This document shows, in pieces, positions 11,733 through 22,504 of a stretch of DNA of 64,000 bases. Under the pieces are notes generated by a model. That model was given only the letters and a program-made list of their open reading frames with translations. It had not been told where the DNA came from and did not search any database. The DNA is from Muscardinus avellanarius. Its lineage: Eukaryota > Chordata > Mammalia > Rodentia > Gliridae. Every line of letters begins with the position of its first letter. Within the stretch, counting starts at the first letter, position 1. A program made the position numbers and the translations under genes. The stretch is taken from assembly GCA_963383645.1 (NCBI GenBank), contig OY726559.1, positions 108,522,235 to 108,586,234 of the forward strand. The letters run 5' to 3'.

Positions 11733-13168
11733 CTAGCACAGGTGCAGCTTCTGGTGCTGCGCGAGGTGCGTCTTGTAGCGGAAGCCTTTGCCGCAGCCCG
11801 CGCACTTGTGCGGCTTGTTGCCGGTGTGGATGCGGCGGTGGCGGATCAGGTGCGAGCTCTGGATGAAGCTCTTGCCGCACTCGATGCACGTGTAGGGCTT
11901 CTCGCCCGTGTGCGTGCGCTGGTGCTGCGTGAGCGTGGAGAAGTCGCTGAAGCGCTTCTCGCACTGGCCGCAGCGGAAGGGCTTCTCGCCCGTGTGCACG
12001 CGCAGGTGGTTCACCAGGTGCGAGTTGCGCCCGAAGCCCTTGCCGCACTCGCGGCACACGTAGGGCCGCTCGCCCGAGTGCGTGCGCTTGTGCGTGAACA
12101 GGTGCGAGCTGACGCTGAAGGTCTCGCCGCACTCGGAGCACATGTAGGGCTTCTCGCCCGTGTGCACCCGCTGGTGCTTCACCAGGTCCGAGCGCCAGCT
12201 GAAGCGCTTGCCGCACTCGCCGCAGCCGTGCGGCTTCTCGCCGGTGTGGATGCGCTGGTGGTTGGCCAGGTGCGAGCGGCGCACGAAGCCCTTGCCGCAC
12301 TCCCCGCAGGCGAAGGGCCGCAGCGCCGCGCCCGCCCCGCTGGCCGCCGCGTGCGCGCGCCGGTGGCTGAGCAGGTGCGAGCTGAGGCTGAAGGCCTCGC
12401 CGCACTCGGGGCACGGGTAGGGCTTCTCGCCCGTGTGCAGGCGCCGGTGCTTGAGCAGGTCGGCGCGCCAGCTGAAGCTCTTGCCGCAGTCGGCGCACAG
12501 GTTGGGCCGCTCGCCCGTGTGCAGGCGCAGGTGGTTGGTCAGGTAGGTGTTGCGGCTGAAGCCCTTGCCGCACTCGCCGCAGCGGAACGGCTTCTCGCGC
12601 GCCGGCCGGGCCAGCGCGGGCCCCGCCGCGAAGCCCCCGGCCACGGCCGCCGCGGTCCTGCCCACCGCCGCCGCCGCCGCCGCCGCGCGCTCTGCGGCCA
12701 GGCCGAAGGGCTCCAGGCTGGCCACCGCGGCCGCCTCGGCCAGGCGGTGGATGCGCTGGTGCTGCAGGAAGGCGGCGCCCGGGCTGAAGCTCTCCCCGCA
12801 GTCGGGGCAGATGGTGGGCGCGTCCATGATGCTGGCCACCAAGCTGTCCAGCTCCCCGAGGTCCATGGCCATCGGGTGGTGGAGCCGGTGGAAGCGGCGG
12901 TGGGCGGGCTTGTCACCCCGGTGGCGACTCCCCAAGGAGAGGTGGCGCCTCCAGGGAAGTACGGGTGGAGGTGGCTGCTCGTCTTCCTCGTCCAGACGGT
13001 TCTCTCCAGCACTCTCCTCCTCTTCCTCCTCCTCCTCCTCCTCCTCCTCCTCCTCCTCCTCCTCCTCTCGGGGACTCCGGGATATGCTGTCGGACTCCGA
13101 CAATCCGGGGAACATCGCCATGTCGGCCACATTGGGCTGGTCATCTTCTTCCTCACTCAGCAGCCCCT
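11733..13168 (-). CDS. ZNF697: ZNF697 terminal coding exon: eleven C2H2 zinc fingers
   Basis: Main coding exon of a C2H2 zinc-finger nuclear protein, from an acceptor (TTGCAG read on the - strand, exon starting at 13168) to the TAG at 11733-11735. Joined to the exon at 14105-14345 it gives 559 codons, a 558-residue protein, close to the human length. In order: an acidic segment; a run of 18 Glu (13014-13067, a GAG microsatellite); a Pro/His/Arg-rich stretch; an isolated finger at about residues 201-221 (CPDC...H...H); an Ala-rich spacer; then ten fingers from about residue 277 to the C-terminus with mostly TGEKP-type linkers. The linker between fingers four and five is longer and Ala/Gly-rich. 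No KRAB or SCAN box is present. All Cys and His ligands look intact. DNA binding is inferred from the fold. Long open frames on the + strand here are GC-rich shadows. Confidence 0.95.
13014..13067 (-). repeat. (GAG)n coding microsatellite, 18 Glu
   Basis: Eighteen consecutive Glu codons, all GAG except one GAA, lie inside the ZNF697 reading frame. The near-pure tract predicts length polymorphism and explains much of the length difference expected between species. Confidence 0.9.
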
Positions 13169-13566
13169 CTGCAACAGAAAAGATGGCAGTGTGATTTACC
13201 AGACTGTGGGAAGCAAAGCCTCTCACTGGTAAGACTGTGGGCCGAGGCCTGCCGCGCCTCCCAGAGATGTCTAGCCCGCCTGAGGCCCTTCCTCCCAGCC
13301 TCAACTCCCCCTGGGCCCTTTGCATCCCAGTCTTCCTCCACCAGGAAGGCCCTGAAGGAAGCTGTGCTCTGGCCCACGCTGCCTACAACCGGTCCGCAGG
13401 CCCCACCCACTGCCCCCAGGGCTCTGCCCAGCAGGGCCAGATGAAGGCCGGAGGTGGCCAGGTCTGTGCCAGGTGGGACTTCCTGGGATTGCGGGAGAAA
13501 GGGGCCTGCCCAAAAGCTTCCAATGCCTTTTAAGACCCTAGCCTCAAAAGACAAGAGCAGCCTAGC

Positions 13567-13620
<54 letters not shown>

Positions 13621-14104
13621 ACTTGGACCAGGTTGATCAGTCTGGAAAACAAACAGTTCACCTTAATGACTTGACTGTGGATGAGGTAGCGATGCAAAGG
13701 AAGAAAACACCAGGACACACACCTACTGGTCTGGCTCTTTATCCCCAAGGGGGCCCTCCAGGAAGTTATGTGGAGGGCCACATGCCTGTGTGCCCTGTGG
13801 GGGAGAGCAGCAGGGAGTCTGGGAGCAGTCAGGGGAAAAGAAATGTAACCTCAGAGTCCTGGCCATAAAGTGTTTCAGGAACAGGGTAAAGCAACAGACG
13901 CCTAAAGACAGAAACAAGGAAATGGGTAGAGACCCAGCATGCCCTCCTTCAGAGCAGAAATAGCAAGGGATTTAGCACAGAGAACAGAATCCTGCTTGGT
14001 GGTCTCTTCTAGAGAGCTGCCCATGAAGAAGGCTGGCCATGGTTATAATTCTAGAGGAGCAAAGTTTGAGTAGTACAGCTTCCATGGAAATTCTCCCTTC
14101 TCAC
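13169..14104 (-). other. ZNF697 intron between the two coding exons
   Basis: A 936-bp intron with GT at 14104-14103 and AG at 13170-13169 on the - strand. Phase is conserved: one base of the Glu codon comes from the upstream exon and two from the downstream exon. It contains a (CA)n tract at 13571-13619 and no SINE. Confidence 0.85.
13571..13619. repeat. (CA)n microsatellite
   Basis: About 24 uninterrupted CA units within the short ZNF697 intron. Confidence 0.95.
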
Positions 14105-14345
14105 CTGTGCAGATGTCAGGCCCTAGTTCCCTTTCCTTTGAGTTCCTTCTTAGAGCGTCATCCTGTGGGTTGGAGCCCATCTCCTGCTCCAGGTAGCCTC
14201 CTCCTGCTGCATCCTGTGAGTTGGAGCCCATTCCTCTTTCTTCTGGGTCCCCTTCCCTGTCTTCGGAATTCTCAAAATCGGAGCCCATCCCTCCGTCTTC
14301 CAAGTCCTGATGTTCACATACACCCTGATTATCTTCTTGTTCCAT
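14105..14345 (-). CDS. ZNF697: ZNF697 first coding exon (acidic N-terminus)
   Basis: This 241-bp exon encodes residues 1-80 plus one base of codon 81. On the - strand the acceptor CAG abuts the ATG (14345-14343), so translation starts at the first base of the exon; the ATG further upstream in the same frame is intronic. The donor is CAG|GTGAG at 14105/14104. The peptide starts [10 protein letters not shown] and is strongly acidic. It carries imperfect repeats about 17-19 residues long, each with an MGS-D/N core, matching repeated GAGCCCAT words on the + strand at 14173, 14224 and 14281. This N-terminus is characteristic of ZNF697. Confidence 0.88.
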
Positions 14346-14639
14346 CTGGGAAGAAAAGGGCAAGGGAGTTGACCAAGGATCGCTCCTCCAGACAGACATA
14401 CAGAGAGGTCACATCAGCCTGACTCACCCCCTCACCATGTCTGGCTTTGATTTTCCCATCCAATAAGTCTAGCTTCAAGCCCTAACTGGCAAATTTCTAG
14501 TCCCACCTCATGTGAATTTCAAGTGTAAACACCTGGGTGCAAGGCAGGGTGTCTGGGTTATGAAGAACAGTGGCATCCCACAATGCCAATGCTCACTAGA
14601 CCCAAACTTTATCTCCCTCTATGAAGTATGTTTCTATTA

Positions 14640-14775
14640 GTGTTGGTCTACAACTCAACAGTGAGGTTGGTATCTCCGTTCTTACAGCTAAGAAAACCTG
14701 AAGCTCAAAAAGAAGACACTGTTACTCTAAGGCTCCATAACTTGGGGGCAATGGAGTGGAGATTAAACCAAAGTT
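14640..14775 (-). mobile_element. MIR fragment
   Basis: Reverse MIR core: the words for TTACAGCTAAGAAAACCTGA and AAGCTCAAAAAG sit in the expected order. Confidence 0.6.
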
Positions 14776-15448
14776 CTATGTTTTCCATACTCTTATTAAG
14801 CTTGCCCTCCACAACAAGCTCATAAAAATCTTACAGGGTTGTTTCTTGCTTACTTGCTTGTTTCTTTTTTTAGTAATTTTGAGAGGGCCTTTATAGAGCC
14901 AAGAAAAAAGTACATTCAAGACAAGAATAACAGAAGTATCCCTGTAGTAACTTCTTATCTAAGACCATCCTTCAGTGGCACAACCAATCTGGCTTTGTGA
15001 CAATGATCTACTGAGTTGCTGGAGGCAGTAAGCCAAGATGATTTCAAGCTTTACCCAAGTCTGTTAGGGACAGGAGGCAGAGATGCAGGGACTTTTTATA
15101 TTAGAAGCCATCTCGATGGTCCTAATTACAGTGTCTACAATATCTGATTGGCCAAGCTTTAACAGAAACATACACCCAGGATAATCAGTAACCCTTCTAC
15201 ACAAAAGGTCAACTTGGTAATTATGGTGAGCAAGATGTCAGGTTTTCATCTCACATACAAAGGGCCCCCTGCCAAGACTGAACATTGAGCCAAAAATAAT
15301 TTATTTCTGCCATCCATCATTCCTACAGCTTGGCTCTAGGCAGTAAAACAATTTCCAGACCGAGGATCTTAGATAATGGCTTTGAAGAGACCATCTTTCT
15401 CACTGCCTCAGTGGCCCGCAAACAGGACTTCAAGAACACGGCTGATGG

Positions 15449-15656
15449 AGCTGGATATGGTGGCAAATGCCTATAATCTTAGTACTTAGGAGACTGACAC
15501 AGGAAGATTGCAGGTTCAAAGCCAACCTCAGCAACCAGGGGAGGCCCTCAGCAAATTTAGCAAAGCCCTGTTTCAAAATAAAATAGAGCTGGAAATATAG
15601 CTCAGAGGTAGAATGTCCCCTAGGCTCAATTCCCAGTACAAAAATTAAAAATAGAA
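15449..15656 (+). mobile_element. B1-dID SINE
   Basis: Full dimer, moderately diverged, ending CAATTCCCAGTACAAAAATT. Confidence 0.85.
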
Positions 15657-15665
15657 AGAATATGG

Positions 15666-15875
15666 CTAGCCGGGTATAGTGGCACATGCATGTGGGAGGC
15701 TGAGACAGGAGGACTGCAATTCACAGACAGCCGTGGCTACTTAATGAGGCCCTTTGTAACTCAGTGAGACGCTGTTTCAAAATAAAAGAATAAAAATTAG
15801 GGCTGGGGGTGTAGCTCAGAGGTAGAATGCCCCTGGGTTCCATCCCCGGCACCACAAAAAAAAAAAAAAAAAGGC
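15666..15875 (+). mobile_element. B1-dID SINE
   Basis: Head shortened by loss of the TAATCCCAG block; ID half complete, with an 18-A tail. Confidence 0.85.
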
Positions 15876-16511
15876 TGATCTAATTCCAGCACCACAAAAA
15901 TTAATCAATTAAAAGACTATGGCTAAGTAAGATGCCTGTTCCTTGGTAGGGAACTTTCCCTACCTCTGTTGAGGCCTTCCCTAGGGCAGCTCTGTTTCTT
16001 GCAGAGCCTTGGGAGTGGAAAGCAGCAGTTACAGGCAGCAGAAATCCCTCTGGCTGGGTCAGCCTTGCCGTGGGGAGCACAGTTTACCTCTCATTGGTAC
16101 CCAACCCTCATCAGGAGGAGAGTGGCGCTACTTAACTTTGTTCATAGCAGGGGCATCAGGAGGAAACTAACAAGCACTTTGGAAAATACTGCAGGGAGTA
16201 AATGACTTGAGTCTGAAAAATGTGGAATGCACACATCATTCCTCTTTGCAAGCCTAGATGCCATTCCGGCACACCTCAGAGGCACACTGGCTCCTCAGTG
16301 ATTTTGGCGGACACATCACCCCAATAGCATATTAGACTTGAGATCTAACAGTGATGATATACTCCTTAGACTAAAGAGGGAAAGAAAAAATCATCAATCT
16401 CTTTCCTAACAGTCTTGGGGAAAACGGTTGTGCCTGAGGTTGGTCAGTCAACAGTATCCTAAGAATGCAGCTGAGTTCCTTTGGGACGTACGCCATTTAA
16501 AATGTCATGTT

Positions 16512-16660
16512 CCGGCCAGGTATGGTGGCGCTCACTTGTAATCCTTGTATTTGGGAGGCTGAGACAGGAGGATTGCAGTTCGTGGACAGCCTCGGCTACT
16601 TAGTGAGGCCCTTTGCAATTTAGCGAGACTCTGTTTCAAAATAAAGAATAAAAAATAGGG
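16512..16660 (+). mobile_element. B1-dID SINE 5' part, cut by the L1 insertion
   Basis: Stops at AAAAAATAGGG (16650-16660). The ID half continues at 19624-19690 with the same 11 bp repeated, which defines the L1 boundaries. Confidence 0.88.
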
Positions 16661-17463
16661 GAGACTTCCGGGAAGATGGCAACCGAGAAAAGCGGGGCTT
16701 AAGAGCCCCACTAACAACAAATCTCCATTACCACAAAATCAGCGCCTTTCAAAGCCAGAAAACAACATCACCAGAGAAACAAAAAAAAAATCACCAGGCT
16801 CCAGAGAGAAAGCGGACTGAGAACAGAGCCACAGAGGAGATCCTCACGCCCGAGGACGCGGCTTCACGCCCGAGGACGGGGCAGCAGCGCCATACTGCCG
16901 GCGGCACCGGCGAATTCACGGGACAGCCACAGCAAGCCGAGGGGAGCCGCTGCGGAACAGCCAGGCGGGATTTCTCGGCACAATGATCACCTAAAGCTCC
17001 CAGTGGCCGAGCTCAGCACACGCTGCAGGGATTCAGAGTGGAAATCAAAACCAAGAAGAAAAACTCCAGCCCTACAGCTGAGGGCATAGCAGCGGCGCCA
17101 TATTGCCACCGGCGGCAGCAGCAGCGAATTCACTGAATTCGATACAGCTACATCTGCGTTCTCAACAACAGTGAGTCAAATTGCGGGCCACAGAGGAGAA
17201 ATCCCAGTACTGTACTCACTGGGACTTGACCCAGTGGGAGAGGGGCGGTGGCAGAGATATCACACCATAGGAGAACGTGCAAGCTGGCACCCCCCACAGT
17301 CTAAAGCAGCCTCTATGGACTCTCTGGGTCGGAGACTCTGTGATACAACCCAGTAAAGGAGTAGTGGGGTCTGAGGTACTACTGACTTGAGATCCAGAGC
17401 ACCTTAAGTGAAGTCATAGTGACCCAAGGGAAGAACCCAGAGAAGGCACAAACTTCCGAAATC

Positions 17464-18308
17464 ATGGGAAAGAGGAATAATACTGGAGCAATGAATGCTC
17501 ACAACCCCACAACATCAGAACCCGATAAAACAGAAAATCAGAGATTTCTAGAAGATCAAATCAGGAAAATAACTGTAGAAATAATAAAGGTGCTTCGAAA
17601 AGAACTCAGAGAAAGCCAAAAAGAGATAAAGGATGCAATTAATGAAGTAAAGGCCTCAATTCAAAGCACAAACAACCGATTAGAACACATGGAGAACAGA
17701 ATCTCACTCTTAGAAGATGATCATTCCAAAAATGAACGCATAGTTTCTAATCTAGAAAAAAATATCCGACAGCAGGAATCTGATATTGAAGAAATATGGG
17801 CCCATTTTAAGAGAGCTAACCTAAGAATAATTGGAATAGAGGAGGGAAAAGAAAGTGAAACCAAAGGGATCAACAATCTCTTCAAGGAAGTAATAGCAGA
17901 AATTTTCCAGACATAGAGCAAGAGGTCGATACGCAGGTCCAGGAAACTTATAGAACTCCCTTTAGACAGGATCAGAGAAGAGGATCCCCACGCCACATAA
18001 TTGTCAAAATGACCAATGTGGAAGCCAAGCAGAGAATCTTAAAGGCAACAAAAGCAAAGGGCCAAGTGACATTCAGAGGCAAACCAATTAGAATCACTCC
18101 AGACTTCCCAAACCAAGTTATGAGAGCCAGAAGGGCTTGGAGTAACATATTCCCAGTTCTGAAAGAAAACAACTTCCAGCCAAAAATTTCCTACCCAGCA
18201 AAACTTTCTATCAAATTAGATGGAGAAATAAGAAGCTTCCATGACAAACAGAAACTGAAGGAATTTGTGTCTTCAAAACCAGCGCTAGAGAAAATACTCA
18301 GAGATTAA
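17464..18308 (+). pseudogene. L1 ORF1 (one frameshift)
   Basis: Encodes an ORF1p-like RNA-binding chaperone: a Lys/Glu-rich N-terminus and coiled coil (about 17540-17800), the RRM-region words RANLRIIGIEEG, and after the frameshift at about 17911 the C-terminal domain (VEAKQRILKATKAKG, RITPDFPNQVMRARRAW), ending at a TAA at 18306-18308. About 281 codons. The frame changes once; otherwise the two parts are contiguous. Dead as an autonomous element because there is no ORF2. Confidence 0.85.
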
Positions 18309-18469
18309 CTACAAAGAAGAAATAGGTAACACACACCAGAACTAGAGAAACAAGATTTTCCATCCAACAGACAACTAAGATTGGTTATCTGTGGAGATAC
18401 ATTATTTATGTTAGTCTGTTACCTATCTCTAAAGGGTATTGTTTGCCTTTATTGTTGTTAATTTTTAGG

Positions 18470-19050
18470 ATTTCTAGTTGGAATATTAATATACCTTCAG
18501 ATATAGCATTTGGAAATATTTTATCCCATTCTATTAGCAACTGTTAACTCTGTTTACATTGTCTTTGGATATACAATATTTTTTTTTTATTTTTTAGGGA
18601 GTTTGTATACTCTTCTGTTGCCTGTGCCATTGAAATCATAACCAAGAAATCACTACCAATTTCAATGTTGTGAGGTTTTATGACCCAGATTTTCTCCTAA
18701 AAGTTTATAGTCTTAAGATTTATATTTAGGTCTTTTATCTATTTTGAGTTAATATTTGTATATGGGATTAGGTATGGGTCCAATTTTATTCTTTTCCATG
18801 TAATTATTATTTTTCAACAACATTTAGTTAAAAGATGTTCGTGGAAACCTTGTCAAAAATAACTTGACAATATAGGGAAGAATTTAGCTCTAGGCTTTTA
18901 TTTAACTCCAATGGTTTATATATCTGCCTTTAGAATAGTACTACACTGTTTCAATTATTGTAGCTTTATATGGTTTGAAATCAGAAAATATATATCTTCT
19001 AGCTTTATTCTTTTTCAAGATCGTTGTGGGTACCTAGAGTCCATATTCCA
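18470..19050 (-). mobile_element. Antisense L1 ORF2 3' segment
   Basis: Reads on the + strand like the familiar reverse complement of L1 ORF2 3' sequence (TTTTGAGTTAATATTTGTAT, CTTTTTCAAGATCGTTGTGG). More diverged than the ORF1 part. Confidence 0.65.
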
Positions 19051-19462
19051 TATTAGGATAAATTTTTTTTCTGAAAAATAAATATATAAATATATGATAG
19101 TTTCACCTAAAAAAATAGAAAAAAAATATTCTCTGGTAAGAAAGAAAGCAAAGAGAAATATTGAAATGTTATCTTTAAGTCATCAAAAGCTTGGTATCAG
19201 ACAAATAAAACTGTTATGTGAGAATATCATTTTTAATTTTGGATAAATTGCTATAATACTAGATGTCAACCACTAAGCCAAGCATGGGAGGGAGGGATAG
19301 AGAGAGAATGGGGTGGGGATTGGGTGGGGGCTGACTGGGCATTGTGTGCATGTATGTCTACAAAAGTATGTATCCCACTATGATGTATGAATACAGTGCA
19401 CCAATAAAAAAAATTTAAAAAATTAAAAATAAATAAATAAATAAAAATAAAATAAAAAACCA

Positions 19463-19600
19463 GACACTAAGCCGGGCGTGGTGGCGCACGCTTGTAATCC
19501 CCACGCTTGGGAGGCGGAGACAAGAGGATGGATAGCGCAGGTTTGGAGGTAGAAGGGCTTCCAGGAACCCCAGCACCACCAAAAATAAATAAATTAATTA
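19463..19600 (+). mobile_element. B1-dID SINE, rearranged-ID subfamily, internally deleted
   Basis: Head jumps from GCGCAGGTTT straight to GGAGGTAGAAGGGCTTCCAG. It sits in the L1 A-rich tail. Confidence 0.8.
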
Positions 19601-19623
19601 ATTTTAAAAAATAAAAAGAAAAG

Positions 19624-19690
19624 AAAAAATAGGGCAGGAGGTGTAGCTCAAAGGTCGAATGCCCCTGGGTTCCACCCCCAGACCCGCAAA
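19624..19690 (+). mobile_element. ID half of the SINE split by L1
   Basis: Continues the copy at 16512-16660; ends CCCCCAGACCCGCAAAA. Confidence 0.85.
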
Positions 19691-19693
19691 AAA

Positions 19694-19728
<35 letters not shown>

Positions 19729-19745
19729 AATAAAAATAAAAAAAT
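19688..19745. repeat. (AAAT)n tract
   Basis: Expanded A-rich SINE tail. Confidence 0.85.
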
Positions 19746-20024
19746 AAACCAGACACTAAACTCAGAGACATGGTTTTCCTAGATTTAAGGCGGAAGAGAT
19801 TGAGTGGGAGAATAAGAACCTGAATCCCCACTTAGGACTGGCATATGAATTCAGTGCTGCCACACTGGTGATCAAGGAAGGTTCTGAGCGCCAAAGAGGT
19901 TCTGATGCTCATTCCCATGGGGGGAGAAAGAGTTGGTTAGGTATGCTCCAAAGAGACCAGGAAGCTTCTGTCACCCAGAGAGACAAAGTTCATGGCACAA
20001 AACCAACTCCAATCTGTGCATTAT

Positions 20025-20193
20025 GTAAGACTAGTACGGTGGTGCAACCCTATAATCCCAGTACTTCGGAAGCCAATACAGGAGGATTGCAGGTTCAAAG
20101 CCATCCTCAGCAATTTAGGCCCTCAGCAACTTAGACCTTGTTTCAAAAGAAAAAATTAGATAGGGCTGGGGTGTAGCTTCAATTTGTAGTGCC
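20025..20193 (+). mobile_element. B1-dID SINE, diverged
   Basis: Head and linker recognisable; the ID half ends early at TTTGTAGTGCCC. Confidence 0.7.
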
Positions 20194-20469
20194 CAAAACA
20201 AAAACAATACATCGTGTTAGGGCAAAATTGGAAATCTGCATACCTAACAAAAGAGGTTCAATTCCATTCATACCTTCATCACAATTTGGGGCCAGACAGT
20301 TGTCAAGTAATGGGGAAGGATATGTAGAGGTAAGGAAGGGCTATATTTCTTGATGAAAAGTGGCTGGCTTTAAAATCCCTTTTACTTATTAATATATTTA
20401 CGCTAGCATATGTATTTACATATATATGCACAAGTTCAGAGAGGAAGGACAGAAGATTATAAAAATGTT

Positions 20470-20675
20470 AAGATGGGTGTGGTGGTGCACGCTTATAATC
20501 CCAGTACTTGGGAGGCTGAGAAAGGAAGATCTCAGGTTGGTGGCCAGACTCAGCTACTTAGACCCTACAGAACTTAGACCATTTCAAAATAAAAGAATAA
20601 AATAGAGTTTGGGTATGTATGGTTCAGAGGTAGACTGCCTTTGAGTTCTATCCCTCATACTACAATAAAATAAAA
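20470..20675 (+). mobile_element. B1-dID SINE
   Basis: Full but diverged dimer with an (ATAAA)n tail. Confidence 0.8.
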
Positions 20676-20790
20676 TAATGTTAAACATCTCTTGGTCACT
20701 TCTAGGGGTTTTTGTAGCTATTAACTCTTAATCTTAACAAAAACTCAATGATGTAGCTATTTCCATCTTTATTTCTTTATTATTATTATT

Positions 20791-21002
20791 ATTTTTTTTT
20801 TTTTTTTTTTTTTTTTGGTGGTGGTACTGGGGTTCCTGGAAGCCCTTCCACCTCGGGGCTACACTCCCAGACGTATTTTTACATTTTCATTTTGGAAACA
20901 GGGTCTCAGAAGCCAGCGCGCGGCTGGCTTCGAACCTGCGCGATCCTCCTGTCTCCGCCTCCCAAGCGCGGGGATTACAAGCGCGCGCCACCACGCCCGG
21001 CT
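20791..21002 (-). mobile_element. B1-dID SINE, rearranged-ID subfamily, inner copy
   Basis: Young copy; flanked by the 20-bp repeat ATTTCTTTATTATTATTATT at 20771-20790 and 21003-21022. It inserted into the tail of the next SINE. Confidence 0.9.
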
Positions 21003-21022
21003 ATTTCTTTATTATTATTATT

Positions 21023-21223
21023 TTTTTTTTTTGTAGTTTGGACATTTAACCAAGGGCCATTCTACTCTGACCTACACTCCCAGTCTGTTTTACTTTTGAA
21101 ACAGGGTATCACTAAGTTGCTGAGGGCCTCACAAAAATTGCTGAGACTGTCTTCAAACCTAAGATCCTCCTGTCTCAGCCTCCCAAGTACTAGGATTACA
21201 GGTGTGCACCACCATGCCTGGCT
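21023..21223 (-). mobile_element. B1-dID SINE, host of the previous copy
   Basis: Reverse dimer with its tail at 21023 and head ending CATGCCTGGCT. Confidence 0.85.
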
Positions 21224-21473
21224 CTATTTCCATCTTCACAGACCAGAAACGGGCATAGACCTGAGTAGGCCAAGGTCATACAAAGAAAGGGTAAGCTGCA
21301 AACTCACTCATACCCCAGAAGAACAGATCCAGTACCATCCTTCTAAAGCAGCTTCTAGTAGATTAGAAAGTCTTGTCTTTTTATGTGAGCATCTGTATTT
21401 TCTACAATAAATGTTTGTTTGGTTTTTTGGTGGTTGTTTTTTTGGTTTTTTTTGTTTTTTGTTTTTTGTTTTT

Positions 21474-21537
21474 GCAGTACTGGGATGGAACCCAGGGGCA
21501 TTCTACCTCTGAGCTACATCCCCAGCCCTATTTTTTT
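21474..21537 (-). mobile_element. ID-like half only
   Basis: Reverse B-box-like to A-box-like portion ending in AGCCCTATTTTTT; the 7SL half is absent. Confidence 0.8.
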
Positions 21538-21564
21538 ATTCCTTCTTTTTTCTTTTCTTTCTTT

Positions 21565-21790
21565 CTTTTTTTTTTTTTTTTTTTTTTTGGTACTGGGGAT
21601 AGAACCCAGGGGCATTCTACCTCTGAGCTATGCCCACAGCTCTATTTTTTATTCTTTCTTTTGGAACAGGGTCTCACTGAGTTGCAAAGGGCCTCATTAA
21701 GTAGTAGCTGAGGCTGTCCGTGAACCACAATCCTCCTGTCTCAGCCTCCCAAATGCTAGGATTACAAGCATGTGCCACCACGCCTTGCTA
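21565..21790 (-). mobile_element. B1-dID SINE, reverse
   Basis: Complete copy with a T-run tail at the left end. Confidence 0.88.
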
Positions 21791-22080
21791 ATAAACATGT
21801 GTTTTTAACCAGGAAAAAAAGCAATCTTTGTAACATGATAAAAATATGCTAAGAAAAATTGCTATAGTTATTCTAGAAGCAAAAAAAGGAAGAAAAAAAG
21901 CAGGAGTTGTGATTACCTCCTTCTAGAAGACTTTTCATAAATGTCATCTCTAGACACTAGTATAACTCAAATGTCAGTAGATATTTAGGTGCATTTTGTT
22001 CCAACTCCTTTCCCACTCATTCTCAAAATAAAAAACTAGCAACATGTGTTCTTAGGCAAGGCCAGGGTTGGATAACGAGT

Positions 22081-22485
22081 GTGCACAGGGCGGTGGGATG
22101 GCTTCATGGCCAGAGTAACCTGGGTTCAAATCTTCTGCTCTTTGCCAACTTCTGAGCCTGTGCCAGCTCCCCAACCTTGTGCAATCTCTCCGACTTCGTG
22201 TGATCTCCCCGACCTCATGCCAGCTCCCTGACCTTGTGCTAGCTCCCCAACTTCAACCCCATGTGATCTCCTGACCTCATGTGATCTCCCCGACCTTGTG
22301 CAGCTCCCTGACCTTGTACAACCTTGCACGAGCTCCCTGACCCTGTGCGAGCTTCCTGACCTCGTGCCAGCTCCCTGACCTTGCCCTCTCTCAAAGGATG
22401 CCCTGCAGGGCTGTTCTGAGAACAATCTAATTTGAGTCTCTAAAAAGCCTTAGCACATTAGAGACACAATGAATGGCAGTTATTG
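22081..22485 (+). mobile_element. MIR containing a minisatellite
   Basis: The left arm has CCTGGGTTCAAATCTTCTGC. The right arm (about 22400-22485) reads like the MIR 3' end with CTTAGCACATTAGAGACACA and AATGAATGGCAGTTATT. The part between is replaced by a tandem array. Confidence 0.65.
22141..22383. repeat. Minisatellite, about 19-21-bp unit
   Basis: About a dozen imperfect copies of a unit like CCTGACCTTGTGCCAGCTC. A 99-codon open frame on the - strand (22126-22425) is a by-product of the repeat. Confidence 0.85.
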
Positions 22486-22504
22486 ATATATTATAAAATT
22501 TCAA

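Larger units (their letters stand above)
16661..19623 (+). mobile_element. L1 composite: 5' UTR, ORF1, antisense ORF2 segment, L1 3' end
   Basis: Bounded by an 11-bp target duplication (16650-16660, 19624-19634) in a SINE. In order: an L1-type 5' end with an AAGATGGC motif at about 16674; a GC-rich 5' UTR; ORF1 (17464-18308, one frameshift); a block at about 18470-19050 that reads as the 3' part of L1 ORF2 on the opposite strand; then a purine-rich 3' UTR and GCACCAATAAAAA tail of the young squirrel L1 type at about 19285-19460. A short SINE sits in the tail. No sense ORF2 is present. Whether the antisense block arrived with the L1 or later is not resolved. Confidence 0.75.
20690..21300 (-). 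mobile_element. MIR fragment split by nested SINEs
   Basis: MIR-like arms lie at 20690-20770 and 21224-21300. They are separated by SINEs and share the 13-bp duplication CTATTTCCATCTT (20758-20770 and 21224-21236). Confidence 0.6.

Noticed and set aside
11529..13232. 567-codon open frame on the + strand
   Set aside because: It is exactly opposite the ZNF697 finger exon; Val/Ala/Leu-rich repeats are the antisense of C2H2 finger DNA.
13153..13617. Cys-Val repeat peptide frame
   Set aside because: Translation of a (CA)n tract.
13571..13619. Possible CRISPR-like direct repeats
   Set aside because: All regularly spaced repeats here are microsatellites or minisatellites without unique spacers; the host is a mammal.
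22126..22425. 99-codon Gly/Ser/Arg repeat frame
   Set aside because: Produced by the minisatellite in the MIR.
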